Below, piece after piece: positions 6,356 to 13,330 of a stretch of 36,168 nt of DNA. The stretch is from a bacterium (GTDB lineage Bacteria; Patescibacteriota; Andersenbacteria; UBA10190; CAIZMI01): positions 1-36,168 of the forward strand of contig JAUSJG010000007.1 of the NCBI GenBank assembly GCA_030647555.1. Direction: 5' to 3'. Each line of letters opens with the position of its first letter. Within the stretch, counting starts at the first letter, position 1. Below the pieces are notes generated by a model. That model worked only from the letters and a program-made list of their open reading frames with translations. It did not search any database and was not told the DNA's origin. The translations under genes and the position numbers were made by a program.

Positions 6356-7394
6356 TTAGGGCTTGGTTCAATACCGGAATCTTTAAGAAATCATTTCCCC
6401 TAATTACCCCCAATGTTACAGACTTACTTAAACGCGCGCCTTCGAGAAAAGTGCCCCAGAGCTGTACGGTTGGAAAAGTTTTGTCATTAATAGAATTAAT
6501 GATATCGCCGTTTTCCAAACCGGCTTTTGCAAAACTGGAACTCTTGCCAACCGAATCAAGTTTAAACGCCGGACTTGTTTTACCATCTAAACCCTGTTGA
6601 ATTGTCCACGCGCCATTTAGGTCGCTCAAAATAACAACTGCCTCTTCAGCACCATGCTTCAAATAATCTTGAAGCAAAAGATTAATTTCACTGGCGGGAA
6701 GGACGATCCCTTTTCCCGTATTTACGACGACTCCCAATAAATTACGCTGGGCGTCAAAAAATGGCGCTCCCAAATAGTTATTGCTTGGACGAGTAGCTAA
6801 AACAATTTGCCGCTCTCTAAAAATAAGATTATCCAAAGATTCCTCGGCCGAGAAATATTCTACCATCCCCGGAATTACAGTGGGGCCTGAACTACCGGTC
6901 GAACCAACAACGACACCTTGAGTTCCTGCCAAAATGGTTTCCACGGCCGGAAACTGGGGGGCAGAGAATGAACCTTCAGCACGATAAAACGAAATGCCTT
7001 TTTCAGGATAAACGCGCACCAATAAAGCATTAACGATTTTTCCATCAACAAGCATCACTGACATTGAACGCTTTTGATTGGCAATCATGGGCGTTATAAA
7101 AATTCCATCGACAGTTAATACTGTCCCAAATTGTACGAAATTATTATTTTCGTCTAAAACACGCACAACATTACCCTTTTCCGAATCAATTACGTCAAAA
7201 AACGAAGATGCGCCTTGTGTTTGAGTTTGAATTGTTTGAACAACACGATCGCCTTGTGGATTTTTTTTCAAGAACGCTTGCGTTTCCAGACGCGCCGTAA
7301 TAGTCCCGGTAATTAATCCCAATACTGTAATAACGACCAATGTAATTAAGAGCGCTTTTACTGTTATGGTGTATGGTTGCTTTTGTTCATTCAT
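6339..7394 (-). CDS. HtrA/trypsin-like PDZ protein lacking catalytic residues
   Basis: The 351-aa protein has an N-terminal anchor (residues 12-34), a trypsin-like domain (about 75-245) and a C-terminal PDZ domain (about 255-350, with KAGLENGDIINSINDK). The fold is that of HtrA, but the catalytic sites are gone: the His site reads GIFITPMIANQ, the Asp site region reads EKGISFYRAEG, and the Ser site reads NNYLGAPFFDAQRN instead of GNSGGPL. It is probably a pseudoprotease acting as an envelope sensor or scaffold. A complete HtrA is at 12088. It leads the operon with FtsB; a MITE ends about 10 nt before its start. Confidence 0.75.
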   Translation of the reverse strand: MNEQKQPYTITVKALLITLVVITVLGLITGTITARLETQAFLKKNPQGDRVVQTIQTQTQGASSFFDVIDSEKGNVVRVLDENNNFVQFGTVLTVDGIFITPMIANQKRSMSVMLVDGKIVNALLVRVYPEKGISFYRAEGSFSAPQFPAVETILAGTQGVVVGSTGSSGPTVIPGMVEYFSAEESLDNLIFRERQIVLATRPSNNYLGAPFFDAQRNLLGVVVNTGKGIVLPASEINLLLQDYLKHGAEEAVVILSDLNGAWTIQQGLDGKTSPAFKLDSVGKSSSFAKAGLENGDIINSINDKTFPTVQLWGTFLEGARLSKSVTLGVIRGNDFLKIPVLNQALNAKQQ

Positions 7395-7404
7395 AAAGTT
7401 TTTA

Positions 7405-7583
7405 GGGCTTGGTAATTAATAAACGCTTCAATATTATGTTCAATGCGCTTCAAAGACGACTGTCTTTGATTGAACAAAATCTTGAGACGTACTATAAGTA
7501 CGTTGAAAGATTTTTGATTGAGAAGCAGTTGTATTTGAAGATGGATTGGACATAAGATGAAGCGTTTATTAATTACCAAGCCC
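7405..7583. mobile_element. 179-bp MITE, family 2 copy 1
   Basis: It has exactly the same length and internal layout as the family 1 elements and aligns to them without gaps on the opposite strand, sharing the centre GTACTTATAGTAC and flanking blocks. Its ends differ: GGGCTTGGTAATTAATAAACG with the exact inverted partner. Flanks are TTA on the left and TAA on the right. Just beyond the right end, AATTACC(A/G)AGCCCT is tandemly duplicated (7571-7598), perhaps a footprint of an earlier insertion. It sits between the stop of one gene and about 10 nt upstream of the start of the next. Confidence 0.85.
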
Positions 7584-7596
7584 TAATTACCGAGCC

Positions 7597-8325
7597 CTAT
7601 ATTACCGCCCAACGAGCCGTTCCTAAAATTAAAGTAATGGCGACTGTCGCGAAAAGAAGGTATTCCGTCGCCAGCTTGAGCGTTAATGTGGCATAAATAT
7701 GGCTCTGGAGCAAATGAATTGCCACGTAAAATATGATGAAAAGTGCCCCACTAACCACCAAATAAGATAACGGCAAAAAAGAGAAAACACCCAAAAATTC
7801 ACACATCAATAACGCCAGCAAAATACTCCAAAAAAATACTCCCGAGCGAGACAATTTCGCTCTACCCAAAACATGCAGTGATAATAAAAATGTTGATGCG
7901 CCAACCAGAAGTAAAACAACCGCCAAGGAAATTTGCAAATGGAAACGAAGTCCATATGCGCCGGCGGTAATTAAAAAAAATGTAACCGATGTAAAAAACC
8001 AATTCCAGGTTGGAAACGCCCATTCTATTCCCCGCGCCACCAAAAAGAAAAACCCGACCGTGCTGGCGATAATAAAGACTTGTTGAAACAATCCTTGCGA
8101 CACGAAAAGATTAAAAAGAAAAACACTCGCGATATAGGCAAGAGGGAGAATCGTGACATAAAGCCCTCGTTCTTTTACATCCTCGCGTTGCGTTAAAACT
8201 GTCCCCAAAATCAGAAGTATGCAAAACAAAGCAAAATAACCCCAATAGTAATCAAGCCGAACCGTTAACAACTCAAGAAACAAAAAAAACATAATCGTTA
8301 GCGTAAGTGATGATTTGTCCGCCAT
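7597..8325 (-). CDS. Multi-pass membrane protein, unknown
   Basis: The start MADKSSLTLTI was chosen because longer versions run into the MITE upstream; a GTG 12 nt earlier, placed 6 nt after a TATGCT box, is an alternative leaderless start. The product has 242 aa and about eight predicted membrane segments covering nearly the whole length, including LLTVRLDYYWGYFALFCILL near the start and a hydrophobic C-terminus ending in ARWAVI. The family is not recognised; no transporter or enzyme motif is visible. The stop lies 13 nt from the family 2 MITE. Confidence 0.7.
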   Translation of the reverse strand: MADKSSLTLTIMFFLFLELLTVRLDYYWGYFALFCILLILGTVLTQREDVKERGLYVTILPLAYIASVFLFNLFVSQGLFQQVFIIASTVGFFFLVARGIEWAFPTWNWFFTSVTFFLITAGAYGLRFHLQISLAVVLLLVGASTFLLSLHVLGRAKLSRSGVFFWSILLALLMCEFLGVFSFLPLSYLVVSGALFIIFYVAIHLLQSHIYATLTLKLATEYLLFATVAITLILGTARWAVI

Positions 8326-8368
8326 ATGAAAATGCACCCTTACAGCATACCACAAAATGGGCACATAA

Positions 8369-8547
8369 GGCCTCGTCCGTAAATAAATTCCCCATCTTAT
8401 ACTCACTGCATCTTTAACTGCAAGCACTTTTCAATCGTAAAACCTTTCACCGTACTGCTAGTACGCCTCAAGATTTTACTCAATCAAAGTACTCACATTT
8501 AAAGCGCATTGAGCATAATCTGGGGGAATTTATTTACGGACGAGGCC
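8369..8547. mobile_element. 179-bp MITE, family 1 copy 2
   Basis: It is almost identical to the element at 3639-3817, same length and orientation, with about a dozen substitutions. It is flanked by TAA on both sides (8366-8368 and 8548-8550), a 3-bp target duplication. The terminal inverted repeats are GGCCTCGTCCGTAAATAA. It lies 43 nt upstream of the membrane-protein gene at 7597-8325 and has separated that gene from whatever preceded it. Confidence 0.85.
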
Positions 8548-8554
8548 TAAAAAC

Positions 8555-8587
8555 AAAATAGCCGACATGTTTAGTGTCGGCTATTTT
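8555..8587. terminator. Bidirectional terminator of the DUF5679-like gene
   Basis: A 13-bp perfect stem AAAATAGCCGACA...TGTCGGCTATTTT with a 7-nt loop is followed by T-rich sequence on both strands. It lies 16 nt past the stop of the small zinc-ribbon gene. Confidence 0.8.
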
Positions 8588-8603
8588 TTATTTTGTTGCG
8601 AAA

Positions 8604-8747
8604 TTACGCAGGCTTACCAATTCTAAACATCCCTGTGCCACAAACCGGGCATACGCCTTTTGTTGCAGGCTTACCATTCTTTAGGGTAACAGGTTCTGCA
8701 TTTTTAATTTCCTGTTTCGCCTTACACTTCACGCAATACGCTTCCAT
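8604..8747 (-). CDS. DUF5679-like zinc-ribbon protein
   Basis: This 47-aa gene begins MEAYCVKCKAK. Two CxxC pairs (Cys5/Cys8 and Cys33/Cys36) form a zinc ribbon; the stretch between them (NAEPVTLKNGKPATKGVCP) is characteristic of the small DUF5679 proteins seen in CPR bacteria and some archaea. The role is unknown; nucleic-acid binding is the usual guess for such ribbons. It is a single-gene unit with a strong promoter (8777-8805), a leader of about 30 nt and its own terminator, so it is likely well expressed. Confidence 0.85.
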   Translation of the reverse strand: MEAYCVKCKAKQEIKNAEPVTLKNGKPATKGVCPVCGTGMFRIGKPA

Positions 8748-8776
8748 TGGAATTTTACTTAAGAATCAATATGACA

Positions 8777-8805
8777 ATTATAGCACTATTGCAAAATCAA
8801 GTCAA
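8777..8805 (-). promoter_or_regulatory. Strong promoter of the DUF5679-like gene
   Basis: On the minus strand TTGACT-17 bp-TATAAT, close to the sigma-70 consensus, gives a leader of about 24-30 nt before the ATG at 8747. Confidence 0.7.
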
Positions 8806-8961
8806 ATATGTCTTAATCACCGTTTTTATGCTACAAAAATATCTAGCAATCAACGAACATTATCATGATCCCGAACACCAATTTTTAGGTCTTTCGTGGT
8901 ATAAATTAGCTATAGTTTCTAAACATAATATAATTTTGGCTATTATCCAGTTTGGCGTGTA

Positions 8962-8991
8962 GACGCATTTTACTGCGTCCTGTGGTAGAAT
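8962..8991 (+). promoter_or_regulatory. Promoter and possible operator of the histone-fold gene
   Basis: TAGAAT at 8986-8991 preceded by TGG makes an extended -10 box. A perfect inverted repeat GACGCA-6-TGCGTC (8962-8979) covers the -35 position, where no consensus -35 box is seen, so it may be an activator or repressor site. The rest of the space 8806-8961 is AT-rich and shows nothing else. Confidence 0.5.
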
Positions 8992-9039
8992 GAGCATAGA
9001 CAAGTAAAATGATAATTTTTAAAGAAGGAGGTGTTTAAA

Positions 9040-9225
9040 ATGGCAGAAGAAATAGAAGTACTAGTGGTGGTTAGTAAAGTTCGCGCTTTCTTGAAATCCA
9101 AGGACGCGATGATGTCGGGAGATCTGCTCGAAGCTTTAAACAAAAAAGTTTATGCACTCCTTGAGGACGCGGTAGCACGTTGTAAGGGGAATAAACGCTC
9201 CACAGTAAAACCACAGGACATCTAG
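9040..9225 (+). CDS. Bacterial histone-fold protein
   Basis: The 61-aa protein fits a single histone fold: helix 1 (VVVSKVRAFLKSK), long helix 2 (SGDLLEALNKKVYALLEDAVARCKG) and a short last helix beginning VKPQDI. The loop-and-helix signature NKRSTVKPQDI keeps the Arg...Asp pair (Arg53, Asp60) that clamps histone loops. Such single-domain proteins of about 60 aa are known from bacteria such as Bdellovibrio and Leptospira, where they bind DNA. The start at 9040 was chosen for the strong ribosome binding site AAGGAGGTG a few nt upstream, by far the best in the window. It is a monocistronic gene with its own promoter and terminator, consistent with an abundant chromatin protein. Confidence 0.8.
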   Translation: MAEEIEVLVVVSKVRAFLKSKDAMMSGDLLEALNKKVYALLEDAVARCKGNKRSTVKPQDI

Positions 9226-9249
9226 GTAACCACTGATTTCAATTAAACT

Positions 9250-9282
9250 AAATCAACCACGGATAATACCCGCGGTTGATTT
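9250..9282. terminator. Terminator after the histone-fold gene
   Basis: AAATCAACC pairs with GGTTGATTT, with an inner CGG/CCG pairing. Moderately T-rich sequence follows. Two further short hairpins (CCGCC-ATCA-GGCGG and CCCGCC...GGCGGG) lie at about 9308-9340. Confidence 0.65.
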
Positions 9283-9369
9283 GTATTTATCGACACCCAA
9301 AAATTTTCCGCCATCAGGCGGACCCGCCGTGTTGGCGGGCAAAACACACACTACACTCAATTGATTTTG

Positions 9370-10326
9370 TTATTCAAAATTCTGCACGTACTCTGCGGCG
9401 GATAGGGCGGCGGTGCATCCTGAACCGGAGGCAACTATTATTTGCTTATCTCGCAGATCACTTACATCTCCTGCCACAAAAAAACCGGGGATATTAGTTT
9501 TCATTTCACGATCAGTTTCGATTTCGCCGATTCGATTCATCGCCAGACGCAATTCTTTCACGGGACCAGTAATCGGTATCAATCCTATTTCCACAAAGAC
9601 GCCCTGCACGGCAATTTCCTCCATCACGCCCGTGTCCGTATGTTCAACAACAACTTTATCCACAAACTTTCCATTGCCTTTTACTTCCTTTGTTTTACCG
9701 TTCACGATCAGGCGCACCTTCCCTTCCGCCTGGGCTTTCTCCAGTTGCTTGATGCTGATTTGCTCGCCACTAAACTGCGGATTGATCGACACCACCGTGA
9801 CACTCTTGGCAATATTCAACATCATCAACCCGGCCTTCAGCGCGGAATTTCCACCCCCGATAATCGCAATATCTTTGCCGTGATAAAGCGGACCGTCACA
9901 AGTGGCGCAATAAGTCACTCCCTTATTGCGATATTCTTGCTCACCAGGAATGCTTAACTTTCGCGATTCACTTCCCGTAGAATAAATCACCGCCTTGGCG
10001 GAAAATTCCGTGCCGTCTTTATCTAGGACACGAAACAAATTCCCTTGCTTCTCAATTGTTTTGACAAGCGAACGCTTGATGCAGGATTCGTCGGGAGAAT
10101 AATGTTTAATTTGTTCCTCAAATTTTTCTGCCAATTCAAAACCGGTAGTATGCACAACTCCCGGCCAATTCTCAATTTCCCCCGAAACAAGCGTCGCCCC
10201 TCCAAAGGTTTCTCCAATCATCAAGGTTTTAAGATTATTGCGTAACGAATAAAGACCCGCGGTTGTGGCGGCCGGCCCGAGCCCGACAATAATAATGTCG
10301 TAGATAACACTTGATGAATCCTGCAT
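9370..10326 (-). CDS. trxB: Thioredoxin reductase-like flavoprotein
   Basis: The 318-aa protein has the usual length and layout of low-Mr thioredoxin reductases: FAD-binding GLGPAA (residues 15-20), the redox pair CATC (Cys140/Cys143) in TYCATCDGP, a second Rossmann motif GGGNSA (157-162) and the C-terminal FAD signature FFVAGDVSD. It passes electrons to a thiol-disulfide carrier. The HRR motif that normally binds the NADPH phosphate is missing; the site reads VTVVSINPQFSGEQ, so NADH or another donor is possible. It lies 10 nt downstream of a glutaredoxin gene on the same strand, so the two probably work as a pair. Confidence 0.88.
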   Translation of the reverse strand: MQDSSSVIYDIIIVGLGPAATTAGLYSLRNNLKTLMIGETFGGATLVSGEIENWPGVVHTTGFELAEKFEEQIKHYSPDESCIKRSLVKTIEKQGNLFRVLDKDGTEFSAKAVIYSTGSESRKLSIPGEQEYRNKGVTYCATCDGPLYHGKDIAIIGGGNSALKAGLMMLNIAKSVTVVSINPQFSGEQISIKQLEKAQAEGKVRLIVNGKTKEVKGNGKFVDKVVVEHTDTGVMEEIAVQGVFVEIGLIPITGPVKELRLAMNRIGEIETDREMKTNIPGFFVAGDVSDLRDKQIIVASGSGCTAALSAAEYVQNFE

Positions 10327-10336
10327 TTTTTTAATA

Positions 10337-10588
10337 TTATGCCGTTGCGACCAACGAAACCGTCAAACGTTCCTCGTCAAAACCAACAATTACTTCGTCT
10401 TTACCATCACCTGATATAAGCGTGACGGGAACGCCCATCTGCCCACTCTTATCAATCATTTCCTGCGCGGCGGCCTGATCTGTGGCAACATTTTTTTCCG
10501 TATACTCGATATTGTGCTCGGTAAAAAATTCTTTGGTCATTTTGCAGTAAATACAGGCGGAGGTTGTGTAAATTGTTACGTTTTTCAT
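10337..10588 (-). CDS. Glutaredoxin-like protein
   Basis: The 83-aa thioredoxin-fold protein has the active site CIYC (Cys12/Cys15) after the first strand VTIYTTSA, and the cis-proline motif MGVPVTLI before the last strands. The length and single-domain build fit glutaredoxin/NrdH-type carriers. The reductase gene follows 10 nt downstream, which suggests that this protein is reduced by that enzyme rather than by glutathione; no glutathione genes are seen. A TATCTA box 7 nt before the ATG may give a leaderless message. Confidence 0.85.
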   Translation of the reverse strand: MKNVTIYTTSACIYCKMTKEFFTEHNIEYTEKNVATDQAAAQEMIDKSGQMGVPVTLISGDGKDEVIVGFDEERLTVSLVATA

Positions 10589-10677
10589 CTTGTTTTAGAT
10601 AATTATTAGGATCCCTTTATTAAGGGGACGATGGACTAAGGATACTACTACCATTAAGAAGGGCAAGATGTATTCGC

Positions 10678-10705
10678 TTGTTTTTTTTCGCGAAGAATGT
10701 ATATT
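10678..10705 (+). promoter_or_regulatory. Promoter of the 84-aa gene
   Basis: TTGTTT-16 bp-TATATT, with the -10 box at 10700-10705, gives a leader of about 45 nt that contains the ribosome binding site AAAGGA. Confidence 0.45.
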
Positions 10706-10754
10706 GAAATGTCGTTTGTTTTTGATTAGTTCATTCTTTTGCAAAGGAAAAGCA

Positions 10755-11009
10755 ATGCTTCAATATCTCGTGATTCCGCTAAGTGAAGGATACGACGTGA
10801 AACAATGGGTAACCATCCAGCGTCTACATGAGATAATCCGTGTCAGACTAAAGATGGAACACGGACCAGCTGTGATAGCAAAACAATTTTACTTAGACAC
10901 CGGTGGTGAAGCAATAATTTACGAAAACGTCGGTGCTTTGGCCCACTCTTTGAGCTACTTCATCGCCGAACCAATCGTTCTCACGTTCGACGAAAACGAG
11001 CTACTGTAA
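10755..11009 (+). CDS. Small soluble protein, unknown
   Basis: The start at MLQYLVIPLSEGYDV was chosen because AAAGGA lies 6-10 nt upstream and the longer N-terminal extension looks random. The 84-aa product is not recognised. It has a mixed alpha/beta look: strand LQYLVIPLS, helix QRLHEIIRVRLKMEHGPAVIAKQF, strands EAIIYENV, and an acidic end (FDENELL). It is a single gene with its own promoter and a good terminator, divergent from the redox pair. Confidence 0.65.
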   Translation: MLQYLVIPLSEGYDVKQWVTIQRLHEIIRVRLKMEHGPAVIAKQFYLDTGGEAIIYENVGALAHSLSYFIAEPIVLTFDENELL

Positions 11010-11013
11010 CCCA

Positions 11014-11040
11014 CCGCGCCACCAACGACGCGGTTTTTTT
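11014..11040 (+). terminator. Intrinsic terminator
   Basis: CCGCG...CGCGG with a 10-nt loop is followed by seven T, directly after the 84-aa gene. It overlaps the last codon of the convergent Lgt-like gene. Confidence 0.75.
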
Positions 11041-11782
11041 ATTGTTCTTCGGAACGAACAATAAAATAGGCAAAACCCAAAATTACAAAAATTGAAACAT
11101 ACTGCATCAAGGACAACCCCGCATACTTCTCCACCCCGAATTGACCGCCATTTTCATATAAAAATTCCAACAAGAAACGTGCGACAAAATACCAAATTAA
11201 CGACAACCAACTAACCACACTAGCCGGTATTTTGCGGAATTTTTCCAAACTAATTATCACAATAAATCCAAATAAAGAAGATAAGGAAAAATACAAACCA
11301 AGATCGTGTCGTGAGATATCGCCAGTCCTAACTGCTAAAAAGAAGTTTGCTACGCGTCCAAGATGTTCATGAATCAAAAAACACCCTATACGATTGACAC
11401 CCTCCGTCAAAAGCAGGGGCGGGCCAAGAATTTTTATAATCGCGCTTGGTAAAACGCGGTACTTTCGAATAAAGAAAAAAGTGATAACTATCCCAACAAC
11501 AACTGCCCCCAAACTCGAAAAACCGCTTCCAGAACGTTCAACTAAGCCGGATAAGCTGAAACCCTTATTTAACAACACAAAAACCGCCCTACCGCCAACA
11601 AACGCACCAAGAGTTAACCAAAAAACCAGATCAACAATTGTTTTGGTTTTAATGTTGAATTCTTTTGCCCGTTTAATCGCGACCAATGTACCGGCAATTA
11701 TTCCCAACGCTAAAAACAAACCCCAAACCTGAACAACTAAAAACCCAAGCGTTATTTTATCGATATAAAAATACGGGATCAT
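11039..11782 (-). CDS. lgt: Lgt-like prolipoprotein diacylglyceryl transferase
   Basis: The 247-aa integral membrane protein has about seven membrane segments in the order typical of Lgt: WGLFLALGIIAG, FWLTLGAFVGGRAVFVLLN, and the signature region NRIGCFLIHEHLGR, then RHDLGLYFSL and a last Arg-containing helix FVARFLLEFLYE. Lgt transfers diacylglycerol from phosphatidylglycerol to lipoprotein cysteines. The usual HGG segment, with its essential His in E. coli, reads GFSSLGAVVVG here, so activity is not certain. The gene has its own -10 box and is cut off from the htrA operon by a palindrome carrying a terminator-like hairpin. Confidence 0.75.
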   Translation of the reverse strand: MIPYFYIDKITLGFLVVQVWGLFLALGIIAGTLVAIKRAKEFNIKTKTIVDLVFWLTLGAFVGGRAVFVLLNKGFSLSGLVERSGSGFSSLGAVVVGIVITFFFIRKYRVLPSAIIKILGPPLLLTEGVNRIGCFLIHEHLGRVANFFLAVRTGDISRHDLGLYFSLSSLFGFIVIISLEKFRKIPASVVSWLSLIWYFVARFLLEFLYENGGQFGVEKYAGLSLMQYVSIFVILGFAYFIVRSEEQ

Positions 11783-11788
11783 GACAAC

Positions 11789-11794
11789 AGTATA
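11789..11794 (-). promoter_or_regulatory. -10 box of lgt (leaderless)
   Basis: On the minus strand TATACT is followed by 6 nt and the ATG at 11782. No clear -35 box is seen. Confidence 0.45.
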
Positions 11795-11819
11795 CTCTTG
11801 GTGGTTAAGGTGACGTACG

Positions 11820-11939
11820 GCACCACGCCAAGTAATTCATTAAGCGGATTTAAAAACATTTTTCGCAAAAATGTTTTTACCTCGGAGACCGCCTTCAGGC
11901 GGTCGAGAATGAGTCTTAATGAATTATTTGGCGTGGTGC
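11820..11939. repeat. 120-bp palindrome with internal terminator hairpin
   Basis: The 25-bp arms begin GCACCACGCCAA and match at 24 of 25 positions. The interior holds the perfect hairpin AAAAACATTTTT-CGC-AAAAATGTTTTT and a smaller one, ACCGCC-TTCA-GGCGGT. This is MITE-like, but no target duplication is evident. It occupies most of the htrA-lgt space and probably ends transcripts in both directions. Confidence 0.75.
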
Positions 11940-11982
11940 TACAGATTGATCTCATCCAAATTGATTTTACGCACCCGCACGG

Positions 11983-12067
11983 ATCCCCTATGTCGCTCGA
12001 GAATTGGATCCCCGATCGCGGTCGGGGATGAAAATGCGAACTTGGATCCTCGATGTCGCTCGAGGAT
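11983..12067. repeat. Three tandem 22-nt hairpins
   Basis: Units at 11983-12004, 12008-12029 and 12046-12067 each follow ATCC-N-CGA...TCG-N-GGAT with a 6-nt loop. Unit 2 pairs CCCCGA with TCGGGG and unit 3 pairs CCTCGA with TCGAGG, a compensatory change. Unit 1 is partly decayed. The htrA stop codon lies in a further 9-bp hairpin, GATTTTGCG-AACA-CGCAAAATC, just beyond. Confidence 0.7.
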
Positions 12068-12087
12068 GATTTTGCGAACACGCAAAA

Positions 12088-13311
12088 TCACTTTGCTTCG
12101 GTGAGGAAAACGGTAATATTTTTTTCTACATCTTTCGACAACACCGTCAAGACTAACGTGTCGCCTGGTCGCTTATCGCCAACAAATGATTGTAGTGATT
12201 TTTCACTTGTAACATCTTGCCCTCCAACCTTAGTAATAATATCCCCCTCTTTTATTCCCGCCTTTTCCGCCCCGCTACCGAGAAGCACCGCCGGAGCTTG
12301 TGTTCCACCACTCACAACCAATGCACCATGATCAACCGCTAATTTATTTTGATCTTTAATTTCCGGAGTAATAGAAACATAACGAACGCCGAGAATCGCG
12401 CGGACAACACGCCCATCTTTCTTATAATCACTGATTGCTCTCGATGCCTCATTCGCGGGAATAGCGAAACTGATATTTTCCGCGCTTCCCGCCGTCGCAG
12501 AATTCACCCCCACCACCTGTCCACTCAAATCCAATAGCGGTCCACCGGAATTCCCGGGATTAATCGCCGCGTCGGTTTGAATCACAGAATTTAAGGTCTC
12601 CACTTCGCCTGTATACGAATTACCGGCCTGCACCTGTCTGCCGATACCGGAAACTATCCCCGCGCTAACGCTATTGGGAAATTCACCCAGAGGATTACCG
12701 ATTGCCACCACTATCTGACCAACTTTTATTTTACTCGAATCAGCGAACTGCAACGTTGGCAAGTTTGTCTTTTCCACCTTCAATATCGCCAGATCAAACA
12801 ATGGATCTTGCGCGACCACTTTTGCCTTCAGACGATCCCCACTCTTCAAAACAACCTCATAACTGGCGCTTTCATCGCTGACCACGTGTTTATTGGTAAT
12901 TATCAGACCACTGCTGTCAACAATAAACCCGGATCCGCCACCTACTTCTTGCGGAATCGGTGTGCCGGTAGGTTGTTGAACCTGAATTCTAAACGGCGAT
13001 TGCCCAAAAAATTGACTGTCAAATGGATCAACGGGAACATTCCGCACTTGTTGGATGTTTTTGATAATTGAAATTGCGACAACGGCAGGACTGGTTTGAT
13101 CAACAACATTAACAATCGAATCGCCACTTCCTCCACGCTGAGGCATCGCTGTATTCAAATTTACACCGGTATTAATTGGGTTTTTACTTACTCGCTGATT
13201 TACCACACCGGCACCGACCAAACCACCGATAAACCCGAGTCCCACACAAACCAAAAGCAACACCATCGTGCTACGATCATTTTTTACGCTAAGATTTTGG
13301 TCCTGTTCCAT
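12088..13311 (-). CDS. htrA: HtrA/DegP-type serine protease with PDZ domain
   Basis: The 407-aa protein has an N-terminal membrane anchor (residues 16-37), a trypsin-like protease domain with a complete triad (His142 in TNKHVV, Asp173 in FDLAILKV, Ser255 in NPGNSGGPL), and one C-terminal PDZ domain (about 310-405, with KAGIKEGDIITKVGGQD). It should degrade or refold damaged envelope proteins on the outer face of the membrane. It follows dacA by 19 nt with the ribosome binding site AAGGAAG, so it is the last gene of a zinc ribbon-dacA-htrA operon. Confidence 0.93.
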   Translation of the reverse strand: MEQDQNLSVKNDRSTMVLLLVCVGLGFIGGLVGAGVVNQRVSKNPINTGVNLNTAMPQRGGSGDSIVNVVDQTSPAVVAISIIKNIQQVRNVPVDPFDSQFFGQSPFRIQVQQPTGTPIPQEVGGGSGFIVDSSGLIITNKHVVSDESASYEVVLKSGDRLKAKVVAQDPLFDLAILKVEKTNLPTLQFADSSKIKVGQIVVAIGNPLGEFPNSVSAGIVSGIGRQVQAGNSYTGEVETLNSVIQTDAAINPGNSGGPLLDLSGQVVGVNSATAGSAENISFAIPANEASRAISDYKKDGRVVRAILGVRYVSITPEIKDQNKLAVDHGALVVSGGTQAPAVLLGSGAEKAGIKEGDIITKVGGQDVTSEKSLQSFVGDKRPGDTLVLTVLSKDVEKNITVFLTEAK

Positions 13312-13330
13312 TTCTTCCTTATGTTAATGA

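Noticed and set aside
8326-8427. N-terminal extension of the multi-pass membrane protein
   Set aside because: It would be encoded partly inside the MITE at 8369-8547, and a good start exists at 8325.
7405-8547. Insertion sequence with transposase between the two MITEs
   Set aside because: The gene between them is a multi-pass membrane protein without transposase motifs, and the two MITEs belong to different end types.
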